Counted from the first letter of the stretch, positions 7,127 through 15,866 are shown. The stretch is 17,613 nucleotides of DNA from JBICIG01 sp043101605 (GCA_043101605.1 JBICIG010000082.1:1-17613), one strand, 5' to 3'. Notes: generated from the sequence alone by a model not told the origin. Numbers and translations: made by a program.

Positions 7127-8068
7127 TCAGCCCCCGTGTGAGCGGGGGATCGATTCGGTCGGGCGAGCCGTCGCGGGCGCGGCGGGGCGGTCGACCCACC
7201 AAGCCCCGATGGGACGCCGATCTGCGCCCCATGCTTGTACCACGCCCCGGAGGTTTGGATGCTCCGGGTCGGGCGCGCCCAGCACGAGCCGGAGCGTGTT
7301 GTCGTCCGAGGCGCCGTCGCGCAGGGGCGATTCCAGCGGAGCCGTCGACTCGTGGGGATAGAAGTGCACCGCGTCGGCACCGGTGACCTCGATCAACGCC
7401 TCCCGCCCCGACCAGACCAGGCGGACGGGGGACTTCGGGGCGTCGAAGGGCGTCGGGAGCGCCGCACGGGCCTCGGCAATCAGCCCGGCATCGGCCGATC
7501 GGCGGGGTTCGCTGCCGGGCTCGAGGATCGGGACTTCGATCGACAGTTCCTCAAATCCCGGGATGCACGCCTCGCGGCAGACGAGCCACTCGACAGCGAC
7601 ATGGATCGTCGCGACCGTGCCTGGCTTGGCGTCGGCGGGCACGCGGAGCGGGACGAGGTGCGTCACGCGGTTCTCGTAGATGTGGTCGAGCACGCCGACC
7701 GAGGGCGTGGCGTACCGCTTGGGCACCGGCCAGCCGATCGGGCCGACCTCAAAGCCTTCGGGCAGGGTCCAGTCAAAGGTGGTGGGAAAGCCGGTGTCGT
7801 TGAGGCCGATCCAGTAGATGTGCCAGCCGGGGTCGATCTCGAACGAGACGCCGAGCGTGATCGAGCCGCCGGGCTCGACGCCGCGGTGCTCGGCGATCAG
7901 CTTCGGGCGGGCGTGCTCGGCTTCTTCCTCGGGCTGAGCCGAGGCGGGGCGAGCGGCGATCGCGAGCGAGAGGGCTCCGGTCAGAATCGCAGCATGTCGG
8001 ATCGTGAATCCCAAGCTCCGGCTCCGAGGGTCTCGACGCGTGCCGCGTCGGGACCGGTGACGGACCAT
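7127..8068 (-). CDS. Exported DsbD N-terminal-domain-like protein
   Basis: Residues about 50-180 resemble the periplasmic N-terminal domain of DsbD/ScsB thiol-disulfide interchange proteins: VEPGGSITLGVSFEIDPGWHIYW, DHIYENRVTHLVPL and the cysteine pair in WLVCREACIPG (C164, C168). In DsbD this domain passes electrons from the membrane domain to periplasmic substrates. Here the 313-residue protein has neither the membrane domain nor the C-terminal thioredoxin domain, so its electron source is unknown. It carries a signal peptide, hydrophobic about 24-40, with ASA before Gln45. The start is uncertain. ATG 8068 gives a long Arg-rich leader. TTG 8014 (residue 19) gives a more normal signal peptide and has GGAG 7 bases upstream. 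The redoxin gene follows 133 bases later. Confidence 0.8.
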   Translation of the reverse strand: MVRHRSRRGTRRDPRSRSLGFTIRHAAILTGALSLAIAARPASAQPEEEAEHARPKLIAEHRGVEPGGSITLGVSFEIDPGWHIYWIGLNDTGFPTTFDWTLPEGFEVGPIGWPVPKRYATPSVGVLDHIYENRVTHLVPLRVPADAKPGTVATIHVAVEWLVCREACIPGFEELSIEVPILEPGSEPRRSADAGLIAEARAALPTPFDAPKSPVRLVWSGREALIEVTGADAVHFYPHESTAPLESPLRDGASDDNTLRLVLGAPDPEHPNLRGVVQAWGADRRPIGAWWVDRPAAPATARPTESIPRSHGG

Positions 8069-8084
8069 CCCCGTGCGATTCGAA

Positions 8085-8099
8085 CGAACGAGGCGTTCG
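8085..8099. repeat. Small inverted repeat upstream of the DsbD-like gene
   Basis: CGAACG and CGTTCG arms, 3 bases apart, lie 17-31 bases before ATG 8068, inside the 157-bp spacer between the giant gene and the DsbD-like gene. It could be an operator or a leader hairpin. An AATAAT string (8102-8107 region, minus strand) is a weak -10 candidate without a matching -35. Confidence 0.25.
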
Positions 8100-8133
8100 G
8101 ATTATTCGCCGCGCGAGGGGAATCCGGATGGGC

Positions 8134-8172
8134 AGAAAGAAAACGGGGAGCAGGGCTGGGCCTTGCTCCCCG
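8134..8172 (-). terminator. Strong intrinsic terminator of the giant surface-protein gene
   Basis: On the minus strand CGGGGAGCA (8164-8172) pairs with TGCTCCCCG (8144-8152), with a small inner GGC/GCC helix. A TTTTCTTTCT tract (8134-8143) follows. It lies 54 bases past the giant gene's stop codon and supports a monocistronic transcript. Confidence 0.85.
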
Positions 8173-8225
8173 CGGATGGCGGGAGGTTCCTGTCAGGGGG
8201 TCGGCGGGGACCCGGCCGGCATGGT

Positions 8226-9593
8226 TCAGATGACCGAGCTGAGCGGGTTGATCAGCCCGAGGTTGGCCCCGTTCATGCCCCAGCCGCTGCCGAGCACCAG
8301 GTCGAAGTGGGTGAGCGAAGCGGAGATGGGGCTGGAAGAGGTGGCCTGGATGCTGAACGCCGCGGTCTTCTCGCGGACACCGTTGACCAGGGGGTTGTTC
8401 AGGAAGGTCTCGGAGTCGTGAATGACGAACTCGCCGAAGTCGAAGGCATCGATCTGGATGGTGATCGTGTCGGCGTTGCCGTTGGCGTAGAGCAGGTCGA
8501 TCTGGACCTCGGTCGCGAAGGGGGCGGGGTTGAAGAACGAGAGGGTCTCGAAGTAGGACTCCCCGGCGAGGGGGCGGCGGATGTAGGCGTCCCCAAAGAA
8601 CCAGTTGGTTCCGACGAAGGTGTTGGCACCCTGCCCGTTGGAGTCGGACCCGCGGTCCTCGCCGAAGACGACGCTGACGCCAAGGTCGGAGGTGTAGGCG
8701 ATGCCGATGGGCTGGTTGTTGATCAGCCCCAGATCGCTGCCCGAGAGACGGACGATGCCGTTGCCGGGCACCTGGATGCGGCGGGCCAGACCGGGGAGGT
8801 CGGCCCGGATATAGGAACCGGAGAGATCGACGGTGGCGGCGGCGTCGTTGGGGTTGTAGATCACGATCTCGGGGTTGGAGCCCGGGCCGCGGGTGAGGTT
8901 GTTGATGGTGCCGGCCGTCGTGCCGCCGGTCGCGTCGCCGAGCAGCCCGTAGCCGCCGTCGGTGTTGGTGTCGAAGTGGGTGAGGGCTGCGACGATGCCG
9001 TCGAAGTTGGCCTGGTTGGCGGGGTTGACCGGCGTGGCGGTCAGCGTGACGCCGAAGATGCCGACCGGCAGGTTGGGCAGGGCGCTGATGTCGAAACCGC
9101 CGCGACGAAGGGCGTTGACCTGGCGGGTGATCTGGAAGACCTGGCCGCCGGGCGTCTCGGAGCGGAGCGTGACATTGATCGCGAAGTTCTGCGGGTTCTG
9201 GAAGAGGATGAAGTCGCGGACGCCGGTGTCGCGCTGGACGCGGCCGAAGGTCCACTCATCGGAGATCTGCGAGGTGAACGCCTCGCCCGTGCCGATGTCG
9301 AAGTCGTAGTGGCTGAGGGTCGCGCCGAGCGGAGCGCTCGAGACGATCTCGATGGCATAGGGAGCGTTGGGACGCACGCCGGTGGCGAAGGCTCCGCCCT
9401 CGGAGAGGGTCACGCCGCCGCGCGAGCCGGCCGCGAGCGTGGCGTTGTTGACGACCACGGCGTCGCGGGCGCCCGTCTCGTAGCGGAGGATAAGCGAGTA
9501 GTTGACAGCGAAGTTGTTGGGGTTGGCGATCGAAACGAACTCGCGCACCTGGTTGCTGCTGAAGCCCTCGGGGTAGAACAGGCGGTGGGTGAA
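8226..9593 (-). repeat. Four C-terminal protein modules of about 110 residues
   Basis: Residues 2090-2544 of the giant protein contain four related modules. Each has a hydrophobic strand ending in an NP turn: IANPNN (2113), FQNPQN (2222), IYNPND (2336) and FFNPAP (2444), spaced 109, 114 and 108 residues. Three also end in a shared ALTHFD-like strand (LSHYD 2182, LTHFD 2293, LTHFD 2516). I do not recognise a named family. Confidence 0.7.
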
Positions 9594-12500
9594 GCCCAGC
9601 GAGTCGACCTCGGGGATCTGTGTCGAGACCGCGCCGGCGACCGCGTCGATGCGGACGGTGTAGGAGCCGGTCGCGGCGCCGATGCCGTCGACGAGCACGA
9701 AGTACTCCTGGCCGCCGACGGCTTCGAAGCTGGTGTTGGCGGTGACGCCGAGGATGCCGCCCGAGTCCTGCGCCACGCGGCCGCTCGGATCCTCGCTGGG
9801 CTGGTTGTAGATCGCGACCGACGCGTCGAGCAGCGAGCCCTGCGGCGTGACGACCTGCACGAAGACCTGCCCGCTCGAGGGCGCGACGAACCGGAACAGA
9901 TCGCGGTCGTTGGCGACATTGATCTGGTCGGTGACATCGGCGTTGCCGAGGAAGTTGAGGTTGATGGGCGTCGGGTTGGCGAAGTCGACGGCCGAGGGAT
10001 CGTCCGGCGGATCGGTGACGCCGGCCTCGGAGTTGATGACCAGCGTGTACTCCGAGCCGGGCGGGGCCGAGCGGATGATGTCGGCGACGAGCACGAAGTA
10101 GGTCTCGTCCTCGCCGGTCGTGCCCAGGTCGATGGTGACGGGGTCGTTGAACGACGCCGTGCTGGCGGTCGCGACGACATTGAAGTTGCTGTCGTAGACC
10201 GTGACCTCCGGGCGGAGCGTGAGCGCGCCGCCGAGGGGCGTAACGGTGATGGAGGTGGGGCCCTCGGCGAGGGTGGTGAAGCGGAAGAGGTCGGTGTCCT
10301 TGCTGGGGGAGATCAGCGGGTTGTTCCCGCCGAGCACGCCCGTGCCGACCGACGCATCGCCGGTATTGGGGTTGAGCGGGACGATCGTGGCAAGCCCGAA
10401 CTCGGTCTCGTTGGCGTGATCGTCGTTGGCGGGCCCGTCGATTGCCAGCGAGTAGCCGCCGGTGGTGTCGGGATCGGTCGCCGCGGGGTCGGGCTCGACG
10501 ATGACGAAGTAGCCGTCGCCGCGGGTGACATTGAAGAACAGGACGGGCGGCGCGCCGCCGGAGTTGTCGGTGATGAGGTTCCCCGAACTGTCGTAGACGC
10601 TGACGAGGGCGTCGAGCGTGCTGCCGACGAGGTTGGAGACGCTCAGGCCCATCTCGCCGCCGGCCGGGGCGATGAAGGTGAAGAAGTCCGAATCAGTGTC
10701 GAACTCGATCTCGCCCTGGGCGCTGCCCAGACCGGTCGTGTTCTCGACGACGATGAAGGTCGCCAGGTCCCGGTCGGCGGGGACATCGAACTCGGAGCGG
10801 TCGGCGTGGTCGTCGGTCGGATCGAACGACGCCGAGAGCGTGTACGCGCCCGTGCCGTTCTCGGGGTTGGTCCCCTCGACGACGAGGTAGTAGGTCGGGT
10901 ACTCGTTCATCGTCGCGCTGGAGACGCGGTTGATATTGACCGGGACCGTCACGCGGGCGCCCGGGCCGCCCTGGGAGTCGACCGTCGTCTCGCCGATGCG
11001 GGTCAGGTAGGGATTGCCCACGAGGTCTTCCTGGACCTCGTAGATGGTCAGGCGGGCATCGAACGCGCCCGCCGTGGGCGCGACCGTGAACTCAAGCGAC
11101 AAGGTGTCGGAGGGGATGAAGCGGAACACATCGGTGTCGCCGTTCTCCTCGATCTCGCCCGAGGCGCTCGCCGACCCGAGGAAGTCGAGGATCTTGAGCG
11201 GCGTCGCGTTGGCAAAGTCGCGGATGTCGGCGTGATCGTCGGTCGGATCGGGCGAGGTGACCGAGATGCGGTACTGCCCGGTCGTGACGGTGCCGCCGTC
11301 GATCAGGGGGAAGAGCACCTCGCCCTTGGTGACGGGGAAGGTCAGTTCGACGAAGCCCTCGCTGGTGGAGGTGCCCGAATCGCGGATGATCGTCTGCGTC
11401 GGGTTGTCCGGATCGATTTCGAAGATCGTCACCTGCGGGAGCAGGTTGGGGCTGAGCTGGGCCCGCTCGACGCGGATGGTCATGAAGCCCGAGGCCGGGG
11501 CGATGAGCTCGAACAGATCGGCGTCCGTCGTGCTCTCGATCGTGCCGTCGTAGAAGAAGTCGTCGTTGGGGTTCAGCGGCGTGCCGGCGTCGTTCCTGAA
11601 GAGGTTCAGGAAGCTCTGCCCGGACGAATCGAGCGGGATCACCGTGCCCTGTCCGAGCGTGCCGTTGACATGGTCGTCGCCGGGCACAAGCGCCGTATCG
11701 GTGTTGGGCGAGTTGATCAGCAGCAGGTAGCTGCCCAGCGCGTGGCGCCAGTCGATCTCCTCGGGGATGTTCTCGACGCGGTCGTCCGGGTCGGCCGGCG
11801 AACCGTCCTTGTAGCGCTGGGCGCTCTCGATGGAGATGAAGTAGCGCTCGCCCTCGACGACCGGGAGCACCAGGCGCGGGTCACGATCGGTGTAGATGAG
11901 CTGGGCGATCTGGGCAGCCGCCGGGTAGGTGCCGGTGAAGGTGAGCTGATCGCGGTCGCCGTTGACCAGCCCGTCGCGTGCGTACCCGATCTGCTCGAGG
12001 TCGTTGTTGAAGACACGGATCGCGCCGTCGAGCATCGAGTTGTAGGTCTTGGAGCGGACGACGCCGTTGGTGTCCTGGAACGCGTCGGCCAGGGCGGTCG
12101 TGCTCAGGCGGATCTCGACGGTGCCGGTGTTGGCGGCGGTGAACGCGTACAGATCGCTGTCGTTGATGTTGGAGATGAGACCGAGGCTTCCTTCCTCGCC
12201 GATCGCCGAGCGGGTCGAGGGGTTGATCTCGTAGATCTTGATCTGGTCGCCCTGGAGGCCGGGCGGGGAGAGATCGAACTCGTTGTTGGCGTCGCCCGCG
12301 CTCGTCACGATGCGGTTGCGCGGCGCGTTGAAGCCGAAGACATCCGGATCGGAGTTCTCGACATCGGTCCAGTTGACCGAGGTCGTCACGCCGTCGCCGT
12401 CCATCTCGTCGGGCACGGCATCGATCGAGACGCTGAGGTTGTATCGACCGGTGCCGGCGAGCGTCGTTACCTCGATGTAGTAGGTCTCGCCGCCCCAGAT

Positions 12501-15500
12501 CGGCGGGAGGATGAAGTTGGCGTCGGGGGAGTCGGCCACGCCCGGGCGCGACGGATCGATCGCGCCGGACGGGTCGGGGAACGGCGGAGAGATCGTGTCG
12601 TTGGTGTAGATCACCTGGAAGTTCGAGTCGTACACCGTGATGAACGAGTTCACGAACGATCCGGTCGCCGGGCTCACCACGATTTGCGGACGGGCCGAGG
12701 GCTTGTCGTGGCGATCGAAGAACTGCCCGCTGTTGTCGAACGCGGGGTTCTGGTCGTCGAACGAGGTGAGCGCAAAGACCGTGTCGTCCGGTCCGCCCGG
12801 CGTGTTATCGAAGCCCGCCGCCAGCGCCTCGAGCGCGTAGAACGGGAGGAAGGGATCGACGAGCTGGACATCGAAGAGCGCCAGGTGTCCCGTGAACTCG
12901 CCGCCGAAGTAGACCACATCGCGGTTGTCCGGGGCGTCGTCTCGGGAGTCGATGAGCGGCTCCTGCGCATCCTGCCCGATGTGGATCGTTCGGACCGGCG
13001 CGTCGAAGTCGAGCAGCGCGGGATCACCGCCGACCGAGAAGCCGGTGCCGTCCCACATGACAGCGTTGTTGGCTTCGAGCCCGCCGCCGTCGACGGTGCT
13101 GAAGTCTCCGCCGATGAACAGCACCTGCTCACCCTCGGCCGGTCCACCGGGGAGCGCCAGCAGCCCGCCGGCGTCCGCGGTGTCGAGTTCGGGCAGGGTG
13201 TAGGCACCGAGCGCGTAGACCGGGCCGTCGTCGACACCCCCGCCGAGCTCGACATACTCGAGCTTCGGCTCGTACTGCGGATCTTCGGGGTCCTGGTCGG
13301 AGACGCGGCCCCAGAGCCCCACGCCGGGCGATGCCAGCCCGCCGATGGTCGTGAAGTCGCCGCCGATCGCCACCAGCGGCCCGTCGGGGTTGTCGCCGAC
13401 ATCCGGCGGATCGAAGACCGTCAGCGCGTACACCGGGCCGTTGGTGCCGGAAGTCGGCGCCGAGCGGAACTCACCGAGCGACAGCGCTTCGAGCGGGCCC
13501 TGCCCGACCCAGAGGGCGACATTGGTGATGCCCGGGCCGGCGTTGAAGTCGCCGCCGATGATGAGCGAGGTCGGGTAGTCCGCCGGATCGTCCACCTCGT
13601 CGAGACCGGCGTCCATGTCCGCGGCGCGGCCCTCGCCCGGGTCGGCCGGGTCATAGACCGCCAGCGCGTAGACCGGGCCCGGGACGGCCGGTGCGGCCAA
13701 CCCGCCCCATGTGAGCGACTCGAGATCGAGCATCGCCAGGTTCTGGAACGGCGCGCCGCCGATGTTCGTGAACTCGCCGCCGAGGACGAGCTGGTCCTCG
13801 CCGGGGTCGTCGAGCATGAGGTCCATGGAGTCTTCGGGGTTGAAGACCGTCATGGCGCGGACCGGGCCGTCGGCATCGCCCAGCGAGCCCCAGACATACC
13901 GCCCGGCGAGCGCGTTATACGACCAGACCGCGAGGTTCTGGAAGGTGACAACCGGGTTGGCGGGGATGCCCGTGGGCACATTGAGCAGGAAGTCGCCGCC
14001 GACCACGAGCGCCGGCGCCCCGTTGATCGTGATCTCCTGGAGTGCGTAGACCTCGCCGACATCGGTCCCCGGCGTCGCGGGGTTGTCCACGATGCCCAGC
14101 GTGGTCATGGTGATGGGTTCTTCGCGCTGGTCGCCCACGGCCCAGAAGTCCGCGGCGTCGTACAACGCCAGCCCGCGCGAGCCGACGAAGAACGGATCGT
14201 TCTGCGTCGCGCCCGTGAACCGCCCGCCGAAGAACAGCGAGGTGCCCGCGTCGTCGTTGTTGCCCGCGTAGTTGCCCAGCAGGTCCATCGGCGCGGTGAA
14301 CTGGAAGAGGTCCGAATCGCCGCCGGTGAAGATGCGCCCGCTCCCGACGGCCGTCGCGACATGCCCCTTGTCCCGCACGATGTTCCCGTCCGCATCCGTG
14401 AAGACCTGCGGCTGGTTGAAGACCAGCGGCGTCGCGTCCTCGAACCGGCGGCGGATCTCGTCCAGCGAGAGCGCGCCATCCGGCGTGTTCTCGTGATCGT
14501 CGGTCAGGATGTCGTCGGCCTGGTTGTAGGTGTGGGCCGCCTCGACCACGAGGATCAGCGGGTCGACCGGGATGTTGACCAGCGGGTCGTCCACGCTGTC
14601 GAACAGGATGAAGTATTCCTCATCCCCCTCGAGCACCTGCTGGATCTCGGCATTGGCGTTGATGAAGTCGTCTGAGAACGCGATCTGATCGCCGTCGGAG
14701 TTGAACAGCGTCAGCCGGATGTCAAACGGATTGGCGCCCGAGACGCCCGTGATGAAGGTCAGCCCGTCGGTGACATTCGTGAAGCGGAAGAGCCCGAAGT
14801 CGAAAGCGTCGGCGGCAAAGACATCCGAGTTGATGCCCTGGCGGTTCACGCGATCAAGAACGACCTCGTTGTTCGTCGGCTTGACGCGCACCGTCGTCTG
14901 CCCGGCCGAGGGCACCACGCCCGGGTCCCCGAACTCGTCGCTTCGGACGCGGATGTAGTAGGTCTCGCCCGGCGTCGTGCGCAGGGTCGTGAACGCGCTG
15001 GTCAGGAACGACGACTGGCTGTCCGACGCCAGCGGGATCAACTCCCCGTTCCCGTCGTAGATGTCCAGCCGCGTATCGAGGTCCGCCGCGTCGGCCCCGG
15101 CGGCGATGCCCAGCAGCCCGTCGAAGACCTCGTCATCGGGGATCACGAACTTCAGGACGACGTCGTCCTGGCTGAACTCGTCGTTGGGCGCGGGCGTGCT
15201 CAGATCGTCGCCGCCGAGCGTCAGGTCGATCGGCGCGGGCCCGTTGGTCGGGTCGATCGGCGTGAAGCCGATCAGTCCGGTGTTGTCGTCGTACACCAGG
15301 TCCTGCGAGCGGGTGTTGACCCGGACGATGTACTCCCCGATCGACTCGGGGTCCATCGGATCCTGCGAGTCGCCCAGCACGCGGATGTAGTAGTCGTTCC
15401 CGGCGGTCGCGAGGAAGCCGAACCACGCGTCGGTGGGGGTGCCGGCGGTCAGGACGCTGTTGCCCGAGCTCTCGCCGATCAGCGTCAGCCCGCCGCCGCT

Positions 15501-15860
15501 CTCCTCATAGATCTCGAGCTTGGTGTCGAGGTCGCTGCCGGCGTTCTGAGCGTCGGCGAGGATTCGGACGAAGTCGGTCGCCGGGGCGGTGAACCGGAAG
15601 AGGTCCCCGTCGTCGAGCACATTGCCCGGGAAGAGCTCGATCTCCCCGGTCTCGACGCCGCGACCGTCGACATTCAGGTTGATGTCCGTGGCGTTGGGGA
15701 AGTCGACGAGGCTGGGGTGGTCGCCCGCGAGCAGGACGCGGGGCTCGAGCATCTCGACCGTGGCGGCGTGCCCCGCCTCCTCTCGCAACCGCTTGGCATG
15801 CCGCTTCGCAAGGGAGTCCTCGCTGCGACCGAACACCGAACGGAGATTCCATCGACTCAT
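8226..15860 (-). CDS. Giant LEPR-XLL surface protein: PPC-like sandwiches, beta-propeller, C-terminal modules
   Basis: This 2544-residue protein has no cysteine and is rich in Asp, Gly and Pro, as expected for a secreted or surface protein. The N-terminus has the planctomycete LEPR-XLL motif (LEPRVLLAGD, 38-47) after a basic stretch, with no classical signal peptide. I see PPC-like (pre-peptidase C-terminal) beta-sandwiches starting with D.DLFRFTAP at about 70-181, 228-327, 343-440, 500-527 plus 1057-1147 (split), 1224-1383, 1436-1535, 1568-1678, 1716-1808, 1840-1944 and 1974-2072. A propeller with seven GG[DER]F repeats fills 541-1000. Four modules of about 110 residues fill 2090-2544. No peptidase or other catalytic domain is seen, so an adhesive, structural or carbohydrate-binding role is inferred. 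ATG 15860 has AGGGAG 6 bases upstream. The frame stays open to ATG 16295, but that part is Arg-rich and unlike protein. Confidence 0.92.
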   Translation of the reverse strand: MSRWNLRSVFGRSEDSLAKRHAKRLREEAGHAATVEMLEPRVLLAGDHPSLVDFPNATDINLNVDGRGVETGEIELFPGNVLDDGDLFRFTAPATDFVRILADAQNAGSDLDTKLEIYEESGGGLTLIGESSGNSVLTAGTPTDAWFGFLATAGNDYYIRVLGDSQDPMDPESIGEYIVRVNTRSQDLVYDDNTGLIGFTPIDPTNGPAPIDLTLGGDDLSTPAPNDEFSQDDVVLKFVIPDDEVFDGLLGIAAGADAADLDTRLDIYDGNGELIPLASDSQSSFLTSAFTTLRTTPGETYYIRVRSDEFGDPGVVPSAGQTTVRVKPTNNEVVLDRVNRQGINSDVFAADAFDFGLFRFTNVTDGLTFITGVSGANPFDIRLTLFNSDGDQIAFSDDFINANAEIQQVLEGDEEYFILFDSVDDPLVNIPVDPLILVVEAAHTYNQADDILTDDHENTPDGALSLDEIRRRFEDATPLVFNQPQVFTDADGNIVRDKGHVATAVGSGRIFTGGDSDLFQFTAPMDLLGNYAGNNDDAGTSLFFGGRFTGATQNDPFFVGSRGLALYDAADFWAVGDQREEPITMTTLGIVDNPATPGTDVGEVYALQEITINGAPALVVGGDFLLNVPTGIPANPVVTFQNLAVWSYNALAGRYVWGSLGDADGPVRAMTVFNPEDSMDLMLDDPGEDQLVLGGEFTNIGGAPFQNLAMLDLESLTWGGLAAPAVPGPVYALAVYDPADPGEGRAADMDAGLDEVDDPADYPTSLIIGGDFNAGPGITNVALWVGQGPLEALSLGEFRSAPTSGTNGPVYALTVFDPPDVGDNPDGPLVAIGGDFTTIGGLASPGVGLWGRVSDQDPEDPQYEPKLEYVELGGGVDDGPVYALGAYTLPELDTADAGGLLALPGGPAEGEQVLFIGGDFSTVDGGGLEANNAVMWDGTGFSVGGDPALLDFDAPVRTIHIGQDAQEPLIDSRDDAPDNRDVVYFGGEFTGHLALFDVQLVDPFLPFYALEALAAGFDNTPGGPDDTVFALTSFDDQNPAFDNSGQFFDRHDKPSARPQIVVSPATGSFVNSFITVYDSNFQVIYTNDTISPPFPDPSGAIDPSRPGVADSPDANFILPPIWGGETYYIEVTTLAGTGRYNLSVSIDAVPDEMDGDGVTTSVNWTDVENSDPDVFGFNAPRNRIVTSAGDANNEFDLSPPGLQGDQIKIYEINPSTRSAIGEEGSLGLISNINDSDLYAFTAANTGTVEIRLSTTALADAFQDTNGVVRSKTYNSMLDGAIRVFNNDLEQIGYARDGLVNGDRDQLTFTGTYPAAAQIAQLIYTDRDPRLVLPVVEGERYFISIESAQRYKDGSPADPDDRVENIPEEIDWRHALGSYLLLINSPNTDTALVPGDDHVNGTLGQGTVIPLDSSGQSFLNLFRNDAGTPLNPNDDFFYDGTIESTTDADLFELIAPASGFMTIRVERAQLSPNLLPQVTIFEIDPDNPTQTIIRDSGTSTSEGFVELTFPVTKGEVLFPLIDGGTVTTGQYRISVTSPDPTDDHADIRDFANATPLKILDFLGSASASGEIEENGDTDVFRFIPSDTLSLEFTVAPTAGAFDARLTIYEVQEDLVGNPYLTRIGETTVDSQGGPGARVTVPVNINRVSSATMNEYPTYYLVVEGTNPENGTGAYTLSASFDPTDDHADRSEFDVPADRDLATFIVVENTTGLGSAQGEIEFDTDSDFFTFIAPAGGEMGLSVSNLVGSTLDALVSVYDSSGNLITDNSGGAPPVLFFNVTRGDGYFVIVEPDPAATDPDTTGGYSLAIDGPANDDHANETEFGLATIVPLNPNTGDASVGTGVLGGNNPLISPSKDTDLFRFTTLAEGPTSITVTPLGGALTLRPEVTVYDSNFNVVATASTASFNDPVTIDLGTTGEDETYFVLVADIIRSAPPGSEYTLVINSEAGVTDPPDDPSAVDFANPTPINLNFLGNADVTDQINVANDRDLFRFVAPSSGQVFVQVVTPQGSLLDASVAIYNQPSEDPSGRVAQDSGGILGVTANTSFEAVGGQEYFVLVDGIGAATGSYTVRIDAVAGAVSTQIPEVDSLGFTHRLFYPEGFSSNQVREFVSIANPNNFAVNYSLILRYETGARDAVVVNNATLAAGSRGGVTLSEGGAFATGVRPNAPYAIEIVSSAPLGATLSHYDFDIGTGEAFTSQISDEWTFGRVQRDTGVRDFILFQNPQNFAINVTLRSETPGGQVFQITRQVNALRRGGFDISALPNLPVGIFGVTLTATPVNPANQANFDGIVAALTHFDTNTDGGYGLLGDATGGTTAGTINNLTRGPGSNPEIVIYNPNDAAATVDLSGSYIRADLPGLARRIQVPGNGIVRLSGSDLGLINNQPIGIAYTSDLGVSVVFGEDRGSDSNGQGANTFVGTNWFFGDAYIRRPLAGESYFETLSFFNPAPFATEVQIDLLYANGNADTITIQIDAFDFGEFVIHDSETFLNNPLVNGVREKTAAFSIQATSSSPISASLTHFDLVLGSGWGMNGANLGLINPLSSVI
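12861..14240 (-). repeat. Seven-repeat beta-propeller region
   Basis: Residues 541-1000 of the giant protein carry seven GG[DER]F strand motifs: FFGGRF 545, VVGGDF 621, VLGGEF 694, IIGGDF 769, AIGGDF 833, FIGGDF 917 and YFGGEF 986, spaced 64-84 residues. GPVYAL or GPVRAM strands recur between them. The pattern resembles delta-60/DUF5122-type propeller repeats, and seven repeats fit a seven-bladed propeller. Confidence 0.75.
15720..15749 (-). other. LEPR-XLL motif of the giant protein
   Basis: This encodes LEPRVLLAGD (residues 38-47). The motif occurs near the N-terminus of large exported planctomycete proteins and is the best taxonomic marker in the window. Confidence 0.85.
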
Positions 15861-15866
15861 CACGAA

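Noticed and set aside
8073..14675. A 2200-residue open frame on the plus strand opposite the giant gene
   Set aside because: It is exactly antisense to a frame with clear domains, a ribosome site and a terminator. Its translation is Val/Asp/Gly/Arg-rich and repetitive without recognisable motifs, as expected from GC-rich codon bias on the other strand.
9641..15725. Repeated segments considered as a CRISPR array or tandem DNA repeat
   Set aside because: The repeats are at protein level, diverged and irregularly spaced inside one open frame. They are domain and linker repeats.
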